DNA of 64,000 bases from positions 62,001 to 126,000 of the forward strand of contig DASQWI010000001.1 in NCBI GenBank assembly GCA_035640355.1, in the 5' to 3' direction. This DNA is from Actinomycetota bacterium (GTDB lineage: Bacteria; Actinomycetota; UBA4738; HRBIN12). The notes beneath the pieces were generated by a model. That model did not search any database and was not told the DNA's origin. It saw only the letters and a list, made by a program, of their open reading frames with translations. A program made the translations under genes and the position numbers. Each line of letters opens with the position of its first letter. Position 1 is the first letter of the stretch. Positions 57,388-64,000 of the stretch are shown here, piece by piece.

Positions 57388-58293
57388 GTGAACGAGGTCC
57401 CGGACGAGGTGCGCCGCCTCGCGGCCGAACGTCAGCAACGCCGCGACCAGAAGGACTTCGCAGCCGCGGATGACCTCCGCGACCGGATCGGCGCGCTCGG
57501 CTATCGCGTCGTTGACGGATCCGCCGGTTCGACGATCGAGAGGATCGCGCCGGGGGAGAAGATCCGACGCCGAGCGCGCGATGTCCCGAGCGTCCTCGAC
57601 GACCCGGCCGTTGCTGACGTCACCGTTCAGTGGCTGGTGGAGGGCTGGCCGGAGGACGTCGTTCGTGCGCTTGATGCCTTCCGCACGGTCGCCGGCGATC
57701 GCACCGTTCAGTACGTCGTCGTCGACCTGACCGAAACCGATCCGTCGACGTACGGCCCCGATGTCGAGGTGGTCCCCCTCGAGCTCGGAACCGGATGGGC
57801 CGCCGGTCGGAACGCGGGGCTTCGCCGCTCGCTCGGGCGCCTCGTCCTGGTCGTCGATGGTTCGATCGAACCCACCGGCGACGTGCTCGGTCCGCTCGAG
57901 TCGACGCTCGCGGACCCGAGCGTCGGAGTATCGGGGCCATTCGGCCTCTCGACGAACGACCTCCGAGACTTTCACGAGAGCGAAGGTCCGGACGTCGACG
58001 CCATCGAGGGATACCTCATGGCGCTCCGTCGGGACGTGATCCGCGACGCCGGATTGTTCAACGAGAAGTTCACGTGGTACCGCACGGCCGACATCGAGCT
58101 CAGCTTCCGGCTGAAGGACGCGGGGTATCGCGCAGTCGTCGTCCACGTACCTGTCGACCGCCACGAGCACCGCGTGTGGACGTCCACGTCGCCGTCGGAA
58201 CGCGACCGGCTATCGAAGCGGAACTTCTATCGGTTCCTCGATCGGTTCCGCGACCGGTTCGACCTGCTCGTCGAGCCGCCGGTTGCGCATTGA
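57388..58293 (+). CDS. GT2-type glycosyltransferase-like protein with CysS C-terminal-like N-terminus
   Basis: A 301-residue protein of two parts. Residues 1-50 (VRRLAAERQQRRDQKDFAAADDLRDRIGALGYRV) closely resemble the C-terminal helical module of cysteinyl-tRNA synthetase. Residues about 70-290 resemble a family-2 glycosyltransferase: ELGTGWAAGRNAGLRRS, LVVDGSIEP in place of DxD, EGYLMALRRDVIRDAGLFNEKFTWYRTADIELSFRLKDAGY. The DGS instead of DxD weakens the case for metal-dependent transfer. It has no membrane segment. The role is unknown. It follows the cNMP-binding gene by 14 bases. Confidence 0.75.
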   Translation: MNEVPDEVRRLAAERQQRRDQKDFAAADDLRDRIGALGYRVVDGSAGSTIERIAPGEKIRRRARDVPSVLDDPAVADVTVQWLVEGWPEDVVRALDAFRTVAGDRTVQYVVVDLTETDPSTYGPDVEVVPLELGTGWAAGRNAGLRRSLGRLVLVVDGSIEPTGDVLGPLESTLADPSVGVSGPFGLSTNDLRDFHESEGPDVDAIEGYLMALRRDVIRDAGLFNEKFTWYRTADIELSFRLKDAGYRAVVVHVPVDRHEHRVWTSTSPSERDRLSKRNFYRFLDRFRDRFDLLVEPPVAH

Positions 58294-58332
58294 CCGAGAC
58301 CCAACTTGCGCGAAGGCCGCCCGATGGGCGCG

Positions 58333-60342
58333 CTAGTCGTTCGCCGGTGGCCGCAGCACGATGTCCGGTCCGGTCGTCACCGTCTCACGCCCGACGCGCC
58401 CGTTGCCCGTCATCTCGCGCCGAAGCTCCTCGACCGTCGGGATCGGCTTCGAACCCTCGAAGTAGGCCAGCAGGTCGGGGCCGTCGATCACCTCGGTCAC
58501 GATGAGGATCCGCGACATCTTCTCCAGGAAGTCGTGGTGCTCGTTCAGGACGTGGATCGCCCTGTCGTGCGCCTCGCCGACCAAGCGCTTGATCTCGTCG
58601 TCGACGAGCGAGGCGAGATCGTCCGACAGCTCCGGCGCGGCGCCGGGAAACAGCAGGCGACCCTCCGACCCGCGGAACCCGTCGCGGCCGAACGACAGCG
58701 GGCCGACCCTCTGGCTCATCCCGTACTCAACGACCATCGCGCGTGCGATGTCCGTGGCGCGTTCGAGGTCGTTCTGCGCGCCGGTCGAGATGACGTTGTC
58801 GAACAGGATCTCCTCGGCCGTTCGCCCGCCGAGGAGCACGGCGAGCCGGTCCTTCAGTTCCGGTTCTGTCAGTAGGTAGCGATCCTCGAGCGGGCGCTGC
58901 ATGGTCATGCCGAGCGCCGCCGCGCCGCGCGGGATGATCGACACGCGGTGAACCGGGTCAGCAGTGGGCGCCGTCAGCGCCACGAGCGCGTGTCCCATCT
59001 CGTGGATGGCGACCCGCTCCTTGTCCTTCTCGGACATCACGCGGCTCTTCCGTTCGAGGCCGGCGACGGTTCGATCGATCGCCTCCTCCAGCTCGATCAT
59101 CGTCACGGCGTCTTTCTCCTTGCGGGCGGCAAGCAACGCGGCCTCGTTCACGACGTTCGCCAGGTCCGCGCCGGTGAACCCCGGCGTTCGCGCCGCGAGG
59201 ATCCGCAGCTCGACGCTCGGATCGAGCGCGACACCGCGGACGTGGACCTTGAGGATCTCCTCGCGGCCCCTGAGGTCGGGCTGGTCGACGACCACCTGGC
59301 GGTCGAACCGTCCCGGCCGCACGAGCGCGGGGTCGAGGACGTCGGGGCGGTTCGTCGCCGCCATGATGATGACGCCCTTCTGGGAGTCGAACCCGTCCAT
59401 CTCGACCAGGAGTTGGTTCAGCGTCTGCTCGCGCTCGTCGTGCGCTCCGAAGCCGGCGCCGAGCGCCCCGCCGCGCCCCTTGCCGATCGTGTCGATCTCG
59501 TCGAGGAACACGAGCGCCGGCGCCTTCTCCTTGGCCTGCTGGAACAGCTCGCGGACACGAGCGGCGCCGAGGCCGACGAACATCTCCACGAACTCGGAGC
59601 CCGACATGAAGAAGAACGGCACGTTCGCTTCGCCCGCCACGGCGCGCGCGAGCAGCGTCTTGCCGCACCCCGGCGGGCCGAGCAGCAACACACCTTTCGG
59701 GATCCGGCCACCGAGCCGCTGGTACTTCTTCGGGTTGCGCAAGAACTCGACGATCTCCTTCAGCTCTTCCTTCGCCTCGTCGACGCCGGCGACGTCCGCG
59801 AACGTCGTCTTCATCTCCTTGCGGTCGTAGATCCGCACGCGGTTCCGCCCCAGGTTGAGCGCCGCTCCCGCCTGCGCCCCGCTCATCCGGCGAATCAGGA
59901 AGAACCACAGCAACCCGAACAGCAGCAGCGGTGCGACCCATCCGATGAGCAAGCTGCCTAGCGGGTTCGGCGTGACGCCGGTATAGGCGACGCCGTTCTC
60001 GTCGAGAAGGTCGGTGAGCTCCGAGGTCCCCTGGAGGATCGGCGGGATCGTCGTCGTGAACGGGTCACCCTCGTCCGGACCCTCGATCCGGCCGCTCACC
60101 GACGTCTGCGAGATCTCGAGCGTGCCCTCGATACGGCCGGCCTCGACGTTCTCGAGGAAGTCCGAGTAGTCGAGCGCGTTCGGCCTGGGTGTCGCGAGGT
60201 AATTGAACAGGAACAGCAGCAGGAGGAACCCGATGACGAGCACCCAGGGTGACGTGCGCATGCGGCGCGGCTCGCCCGATGAACCGCCGCCGAGGTCGAA
60301 CCCCTGCCAGCGACCGCGTCGCTCGTTGTTGTCGTTCGCCAT
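58333..60342 (-). CDS. ftsH: ATP-dependent membrane zinc protease FtsH
   Basis: The 669-residue protein has a first membrane helix (about 30-48), an external domain, a second helix (about 127-145), an AAA domain with Walker A GPPGCGKT, Walker B LVFLDEID and the SRH ending RPGRFDR, and a peptidase domain with HEMGH and a later Asp/Glu ligand in [11 protein letters not shown]. It extracts and degrades membrane and regulatory proteins. The ATG at 60342 matches the family N-terminus; upstream codons are not conserved. It is divergent from the sigma-factor gene across 96 bases. Confidence 0.95.
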   Translation of the reverse strand: MANDNNERRGRWQGFDLGGGSSGEPRRMRTSPWVLVIGFLLLLFLFNYLATPRPNALDYSDFLENVEAGRIEGTLEISQTSVSGRIEGPDEGDPFTTTIPPILQGTSELTDLLDENGVAYTGVTPNPLGSLLIGWVAPLLLFGLLWFFLIRRMSGAQAGAALNLGRNRVRIYDRKEMKTTFADVAGVDEAKEELKEIVEFLRNPKKYQRLGGRIPKGVLLLGPPGCGKTLLARAVAGEANVPFFFMSGSEFVEMFVGLGAARVRELFQQAKEKAPALVFLDEIDTIGKGRGGALGAGFGAHDEREQTLNQLLVEMDGFDSQKGVIIMAATNRPDVLDPALVRPGRFDRQVVVDQPDLRGREEILKVHVRGVALDPSVELRILAARTPGFTGADLANVVNEAALLAARKEKDAVTMIELEEAIDRTVAGLERKSRVMSEKDKERVAIHEMGHALVALTAPTADPVHRVSIIPRGAAALGMTMQRPLEDRYLLTEPELKDRLAVLLGGRTAEEILFDNVISTGAQNDLERATDIARAMVVEYGMSQRVGPLSFGRDGFRGSEGRLLFPGAAPELSDDLASLVDDEIKRLVGEAHDRAIHVLNEHHDFLEKMSRILIVTEVIDGPDLLAYFEGSKPIPTVEELRREMTGNGRVGRETVTTGPDIVLRPPAND

Positions 60343-60425
60343 GAGGCCCCATCTTCCCATCGCCTCTCCCATAGCGACAGCGTCCGAACGGACGTCCACG
60401 GCGGGGTGGGAGTGACGGCATGCGG

Positions 60426-60431
60426 GATACT
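60426..60431 (+). promoter_or_regulatory. -10 box GATACT placed for a leaderless sigma-factor transcript
   Basis: GATACT ends 8 bases before the ATG at 60439 and no separate ribosome-binding site is present. The -35 region was not recognisable. Autoregulation by the sigma factor is possible but no clear SigR-type promoter was identified. Confidence 0.35.
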
Positions 60432-60438
60432 GTTGGGG

Positions 60439-61053
60439 ATGTCGTCGCCTCCGGATACAGGGAGTCGCGTGGCTCGCGGCCAGGCGTCCCCCGAGGACCC
60501 GGCCGTTCGCGCGCGCTTCGAGCGCGACGCCCTCCCTCTGCTTCCGAACCTCTACGGCGCGGCGCTGCGCCTCACCCGCAACCCTCAGGACGCCGAGGAC
60601 CTCGTACAGGAAACATTCCTCCGTGCCTATCGAGGCTTCGCGGGGTTCGAGGAGGGGACGAACCTCCGTGCGTGGATGTACAGGATCTTGATGAATACGT
60701 TCATCAACACGTACCGCAAGCGCCAGCGCGAGCCGGTGACCGTTGGCGATGACGAGATCGAGGACTGGTACCTGTTCGATCGGCTCGGAGGGTCGGGTGT
60801 CGAGGCGTCCGCCGAGAGCGAGGTGCTTGAGCGGCTCCCCGATGAGGACGTCCAGCGGGCGCTCGAGGCGCTCCCGGAGAACTTCCGGATGGCCGTCCTG
60901 CTCGCGGACGTCGAAGGGTTCAGCTACAAGGAGATCGCGGAGATCCTGGACATCCCGATCGGGACCGTGATGTCGCGGCTGCATCGGGGAAGGAAAGCGC
61001 TGCAGAAGGCGTTGTGGGAGACGGTACGGGAGCGTGGACTTGTCAGAGATTGA
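60439..61053 (+). CDS. ECF sigma factor of the SigR/SigH (redox-stress) group
   Basis: The 204-residue protein has region 2 (about 25-95, with [23 protein letters not shown] and [20 protein letters not shown]) and region 4 (about 145-195, with [26 protein letters not shown] and [14 protein letters not shown]). Both match SigR of Streptomyces and SigH of mycobacteria. These direct thioredoxin and thiol-repair genes when disulfide stress inactivates the anti-sigma factor. The downstream gene encodes an RsrA-like partner and overlaps by 20 bases. Confidence 0.9.
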   Translation: MSSPPDTGSRVARGQASPEDPAVRARFERDALPLLPNLYGAALRLTRNPQDAEDLVQETFLRAYRGFAGFEEGTNLRAWMYRILMNTFINTYRKRQREPVTVGDDEIEDWYLFDRLGGSGVEASAESEVLERLPDEDVQRALEALPENFRMAVLLADVEGFSYKEIAEILDIPIGTVMSRLHRGRKALQKALWETVRERGLVRD

Positions 61054-61294
61054 GTGTGAGCAGGCGCTGAGGCAGATCGAGCTCTATCTGGACGGGGAGC
61101 TCGCCGGTCTCGAGCGTGTCGACGTCGAGCGCCACATCGGCGGATGCTCGGATTGTTACGGGCACTCACAGTTCATGAGTCGCCTCAAGGAGATGCTGCG
61201 CGACAAGTGCGGCTGCTACGACGTCCCGCCCGGGGTCGCCGAGCGCGTTCGCGCGTTGTTCGCCGAGCGCGGCGATCCCTCGATCACGGCGTAA
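61034..61294 (+). CDS. Zinc anti-sigma factor, RsrA-like
   Basis: An 86-residue ZAS-family protein with an early Cys ([16 protein letters not shown]), the motif HIGGCSDC (His-x3-Cys-x2-Cys) and a late CGC. This matches RsrA, whose zinc-binding Cys form a disulfide under oxidative stress and release the sigma factor. The GTG at 61034 lies 20 bases inside the sigma gene, giving coupled translation and balanced amounts. Partner and function are inferred from this pairing. Confidence 0.9.
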   Translation: MDLSEIECEQALRQIELYLDGELAGLERVDVERHIGGCSDCYGHSQFMSRLKEMLRDKCGCYDVPPGVAERVRALFAERGDPSITA

Positions 61295-61301
61295 CGAACT
61301 C

Positions 61302-61517
61302 GTGACGTCCCCACGCCGAATAGGCGGCGTGAGCCGGGAAACGCCACCGCGACAGTATGCCGCTCCCTCCAGCTCCCAGGACCGCAACCGAACCTGCTCG
61401 TACCCCGGCTGTCGAACGCGTCTGTCCGTGTACAACACGACCGACCGGTGTTGGCAGCATGCCGAGGTCGTCTTCCCAAACCACCGGGGAAAGCGCGTGC
61501 GCTCCAATCGGGGCTGA
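61302..61517 (+). CDS. Small putative zinc protein (C-x5-C ... C-x2-H)
   Basis: A 71-residue basic protein, or 62 residues from an internal GTG at 61329 preceded by AGGCGG. Its core is CSYPGCRTRLSVYNTTDRCWQH, with Cys-x4-Cys and Cys-x2-His spaced to bind one zinc, followed by FPNHRGKR. A similar CxxPGCxTRLSxYN pattern is, from memory, found in other short actinomycete proteins without a known role. It is 7 bases after the RsrA-like gene, so it may be part of the redox-stress unit. The N-terminal 25 residues are low-complexity and may not be translated. Confidence 0.65.
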   Translation: MTSPRRIGGVSRETPPRQYAAPSSSQDRNRTCSYPGCRTRLSVYNTTDRCWQHAEVVFPNHRGKRVRSNRG

Positions 61518-61591
61518 GCGTTTCCGGGTCGACCCGGCGGACCTCGCGCCGGCGCGTCCATGACGTCCATGACTAGGATTCGGCGCACCGC

Positions 61592-62302
61592 ATGGACGAT
61601 CTGGGAACGATCCTCGGGGTATGGGCCCATCCTGACGACGAGGCATACCTCTCCGCGGGATTGATGGCGCGAGCGGTGCGGAACGGGTCGCGCGTGGTGT
61701 GCGTCACCGCGACGCGCGGCGAAGGTGGGTCACTGGACGAGGAGCGGTGGCCATCCGCCACGATGGGTGGGGTGCGCACCGCCGAGCTCGAGCGATGCCT
61801 CGCCATCCTCGGGGTCGAGGAGCATACGTGGCTCGACCTCCCCGACATCGACATGGACACCGGTCTTCCCGACGAGGGATACGCGCGCGTCCGGGAGATC
61901 GTCGCCGACGTTCAGCCGGACACGATCCTCACGTTCGGGCCGGACGGGATGACGGATCACGCCGCGCACAAGGACGTCTCGAGGTGGGCAACACGAGCGC
62001 TCCGCGAGGCAGGCAAACCGGGCTCGTCCGTGCACCATGCGACCGTGACGCCGGAGTGGGCGAAGGAGTTCGTCCCGATCTGGGAGCCGTTCAACGTGTT
62101 CCGTCCCGGCACGCCCGTCGTCACCCCGCGCGATGAGCTCTCGATCGACTACCGACTGCCCGCCGAGATCAACGAGCTGAAGGTCAAGGCCATCCTGGAG
62201 CACGAAAGCCAGGTCGGCGCGATCTTCGAGGCCGTGGGCGAGGACGTGTGGTGGCGCGAGATGTCGACGGAGTCCTTCCGGCTCGGCGAGGAGAAGCGGT
62301 GA
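61592..62302 (+). CDS. PIG-L/LmbE-family zinc deacetylase
   Basis: The 236-residue protein has the motif AHPDDEAYLSAG (residues 12-23) that carries the zinc ligands and catalytic Asp, and HAAHKDVSRWA for the third ligand. It is a PIG-L-fold N-deacetylase; candidates include mycothiol-type substrates because a SigR-type system lies upstream, but nothing proves this. TAGGAT at 61574-61579 is a possible -10 box. Its TGA overlaps the GTG of the decarboxylase gene. It differs clearly from the PIG-L protein at 28166. Confidence 0.88.
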   Translation: MDDLGTILGVWAHPDDEAYLSAGLMARAVRNGSRVVCVTATRGEGGSLDEERWPSATMGGVRTAELERCLAILGVEEHTWLDLPDIDMDTGLPDEGYARVREIVADVQPDTILTFGPDGMTDHAAHKDVSRWATRALREAGKPGSSVHHATVTPEWAKEFVPIWEPFNVFRPGTPVVTPRDELSIDYRLPAEINELKVKAILEHESQVGAIFEAVGEDVWWREMSTESFRLGEEKR

Positions 62303-63810
62303 CGAAGGCGCCCGAGCCGTTCCGCGATCTCGATTGGGACGCCGCAAAGGCGCGAGCCTTCGCCGACGGCGCGGCAGACATCTGGGAAGAGCTCTTGCGT
62401 TCACTCCCGTCGCTGCCGGTGTCGCGCCGCGTGACCGAGGCAGAGGTGCACGGCGCGGTAGCCATCGACGTGCCGGTGGAACCGATGCCCCAGGACGACC
62501 TGCTCGCGTACCTCCGCGACGTCGTGTTGGAGCATTCGATGTACCCCGGCCACCCTCGGTTCTACGCGTACATCAGTGGAGCGGGGACGGTGCCGGGAGC
62601 CGTCGCCGACCTGCTCGCGGCGGGTCTGAACGCGAACGTCGGCGGGTGGCGTCTGTCGCCGGCCGCCACCGAGATCGAGCTCAACCTCACGCGTTGGTTC
62701 GCCGATCGGTTCGGCCTGCCGGACACCGCAGCCGGGCTGATCGTTTCGGGCGGAGCGATGGCGAATTTCGTAGCGCTGAAGGCGGCGCGTGACCGGACGG
62801 CCGGCTGGGACGTCAGGCGCGATGGCCTGCGTGAGGGGCCCCCGCTCGCGATCTACGAGTCGGCCGAGGCGCACGTCGTGAACGACCGGGCCGCGGACAT
62901 GCTCGGGCTGGGCACGGCGGCGGTGCGGCACGTCGCGGTCGACGATTCCTACCGCATGCGGGTGGACGCGCTTCGCGACGTGATCAAGACCGACCGGGAT
63001 AACGGAGTCCGCCCCATCGCCGTCGTCGGGAGCGGAGGAACGGTGGCGACCGGATCGATCGATCCCTTGGGCGAGATCGCCGACGTGTGCACCGACGAGC
63101 GCCTCTGGTTCCACGTCGACGCCGCCTACGGCGGGCCGGCGGTGCTCGCCGACGATCTTCGCCCGCAACTCGCCGGCATCGAGCGTGCCGACTCGATCGC
63201 GTTCGATCCGCACAAGTGGCTCTACACGCCCCACTCCGGCGGGTGCGTGCTCGTTCGCGAGGTTCGTCACCTCGGCGACAGCTTCGTCGTCCATCCCACC
63301 TACACCCGGGCCGACAAGGACCGCACGGGCTGGGGCCTGGACCTGATGGAGCACGGCCCTCAGTTCTCTCGGGGCTTCTGGGCGCTCAAGGTGTGGGTGT
63401 CGCTGCTCGCGCACGGCTGGCGCGCGTACGCGGCGCGCATCTCGCACGACGCCGCCCTGGCCCGATACCTGGCGGCGCGGGCCACCGAGCGTCCGGAGTT
63501 CGAGGTCACGGCGCCGGTCACGCTGTCGATCGCGTGTTTCCGCTACGTGCCGCCGTCGCTCGGCCGCGGTCCCGGCCGAGAGGAGTACCTGAACCAGCTG
63601 AACGAGCGACTGCTCACCGATATCCAGCTCGACGGGCGAGTGTTCTGCTCGAACGCCGTGCTGAGCGGGCGCTTCGTCCTTCGCGTCTGCATCGTCAACT
63701 TCCGGACAGAAGCGGAGGATCTGGACGCGTTGCTGGACGTCGCTTCCGAGTTGGGCGCGCGCGTCGACGCGGAGCTCCGTCCGGCCCAGCTGAAAGACGG
63801 CGCAGCATGA
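62299..63810 (+). CDS. PLP-dependent group II amino-acid decarboxylase
   Basis: The 503-residue enzyme has the group II decarboxylase fold: HPRFYAYISGAGT near the start, AGLIVSGGAMANFVALKAARD (cofactor phosphate), WFHVDAAYGGPAVLADD (Asp to the pyridine N) and SIAFDPHKWLYTP with the Schiff-base Lys. It resembles aromatic-L-amino-acid, tyrosine and glutamate decarboxylases. The substrate cannot be set by sequence. It overlaps the PIG-L gene upstream (GTGA) and the peptidase gene downstream (ATGA), so the three are co-translated. Confidence 0.9.
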   Translation: MTKAPEPFRDLDWDAAKARAFADGAADIWEELLRSLPSLPVSRRVTEAEVHGAVAIDVPVEPMPQDDLLAYLRDVVLEHSMYPGHPRFYAYISGAGTVPGAVADLLAAGLNANVGGWRLSPAATEIELNLTRWFADRFGLPDTAAGLIVSGGAMANFVALKAARDRTAGWDVRRDGLREGPPLAIYESAEAHVVNDRAADMLGLGTAAVRHVAVDDSYRMRVDALRDVIKTDRDNGVRPIAVVGSGGTVATGSIDPLGEIADVCTDERLWFHVDAAYGGPAVLADDLRPQLAGIERADSIAFDPHKWLYTPHSGGCVLVREVRHLGDSFVVHPTYTRADKDRTGWGLDLMEHGPQFSRGFWALKVWVSLLAHGWRAYAARISHDAALARYLAARATERPEFEVTAPVTLSIACFRYVPPSLGRGPGREEYLNQLNERLLTDIQLDGRVFCSNAVLSGRFVLRVCIVNFRTEAEDLDALLDVASELGARVDAELRPAQLKDGAA

Positions 63811-64000
63811 CCGGACGAGCCCTCGCGCTGCTCGGTTCGGGAGAGTTCCAGCCGTGGTCAGAGCCGGTCGAGCGATGGCTGATGGAGCGCTCCGCGAAGC
63901 AGGGTGGCCCGGCGCTCGTGCTACCCACCGCGGCGGCGCACGAGGGCGACGCGTCGTTCGACGCCTGGGGAGCCCGGGGTTTGGAGACTTCGATTCGCTC
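63807..64000 (+). CDS. Peptidase S51/type 1 glutamine amidotransferase-like protein, N-terminal part (cut by window edge)
   Basis: The frame is open from the ATG at 63807 to the window edge (about 64 residues). The start LALLGSGEFQPWSEPVERWLM, then GGPALVLPTAAA and HEGDASFDAWG, resembles the first strands and helices of peptidase S51/cyanophycinase-like proteins. The catalytic Ser lies beyond the window. It overlaps the decarboxylase stop by ATGA and is probably part of the same operon. Confidence 0.72.
   Translation, partial: MTGRALALLGSGEFQPWSEPVERWLMERSAKQGGPALVLPTAAAHEGDASFDAWGARGLETSIR

Noticed and set aside
60343..60984. N-terminal extension of FtsH to 883 residues
   Set aside because: The extension is antisense to the sigma-factor gene and lacks family similarity.
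61592..62302. Calling this PIG-L protein MshB or Mca of mycothiol synthesis
   Set aside because: AHPDDE is common to the whole family and no other mycothiol gene is in the window.

Overview
The window is gene-dense, GC-rich (about two-thirds G+C) chromosomal DNA that reads as an actinomycete (phylum Actinomycetota). The pointers are a SigR/RsrA-type sigma/anti-sigma pair, divergent Ku and POL-PE-LIG ligase D, a DUF5319-type protein, a UPF0182 membrane protein, a GylR-like IclR regulator of glycerol genes, a zincin_2 metalloprotease, an arg cluster containing argR, frequent GTG starts and TANNNT -10 boxes placed for leaderless transcripts. Class or genus cannot be resolved from the sequence. 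No rRNA, CRISPR array, phage or insertion sequence was seen, and no stretch over 300 bases lacks a gene. The longest non-coding stretch (45617-45882) holds a leader peptide, an attenuator and a repeat.

Region 1 (1-12.1 kb) is a glycerol/dihydroxyacetone locus. A tightly spaced minus-strand operon runs glpF, dhaK, dhaL, glpK, a small FAEGQ-repeat protein, glpA, then three genes that look like succinate dehydrogenase subunits B, C and D without any sdhA, and finally a DhaM-HPr-Enzyme I fusion; pgsA and a partial epimerase follow. The gene order implies that glycerol enters by GlpF, is phosphorylated by GlpK and is oxidised by a membrane complex of a GlpA flavoprotein on an Sdh-type iron-sulfur/cytochrome b base. 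Dihydroxyacetone would be phosphorylated by DhaK-DhaL using phosphate relayed from PEP by the single-chain PTS protein. Divergently, a second dhaL overlaps an IclR regulator by ATGA.

Region 2 (12-20.5 kb) holds an FMN-dependent alpha-hydroxyacid oxidase, a PHP phosphoesterase, a type II NADH dehydrogenase, a CBS-pair protein, the TldD/TldE protease pair, an RmuC-like protein and two small proteins.

Region 3 (20.5-29.4 kb) is an arginine operon, argC-J-B-R-G-H, in which every junction is a GTGA overlap and argD and argF are absent. Its promoter carries a probable ArgR site. A P450, a PIG-L deacetylase and a DUF5319-zinc ribbon protein follow.

Region 4 (29.4-39.9 kb) has ligD/ku (non-homologous end joining), glnB-glnD (nitrogen signalling) and a run of small enzymes and binding proteins. 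Region 5 (40-47 kb) has a BMP-type nucleoside ABC transporter, upp, and a DAHP synthase gene preceded by an aromatic-residue-rich leader peptide and a hairpin terminator.

Region 6 (47-58.3 kb) has a zincin_2 protease, moaE, an MreB homologue, a PDZ-Lon-like protease, UPF0182, a DUF2330 protein, a cupredoxin, initiator tRNA-fMet, a cyclic-nucleotide-binding protein and a glycosyltransferase. Region 7 (58.3-64 kb) has ftsH, the sigma/anti-sigma pair, a small zinc protein, a second PIG-L protein, a PLP decarboxylase and a partial S51-type peptidase. A hairpin-forming repeat occurs three times (45.8, 56.0 and 56.8 kb).
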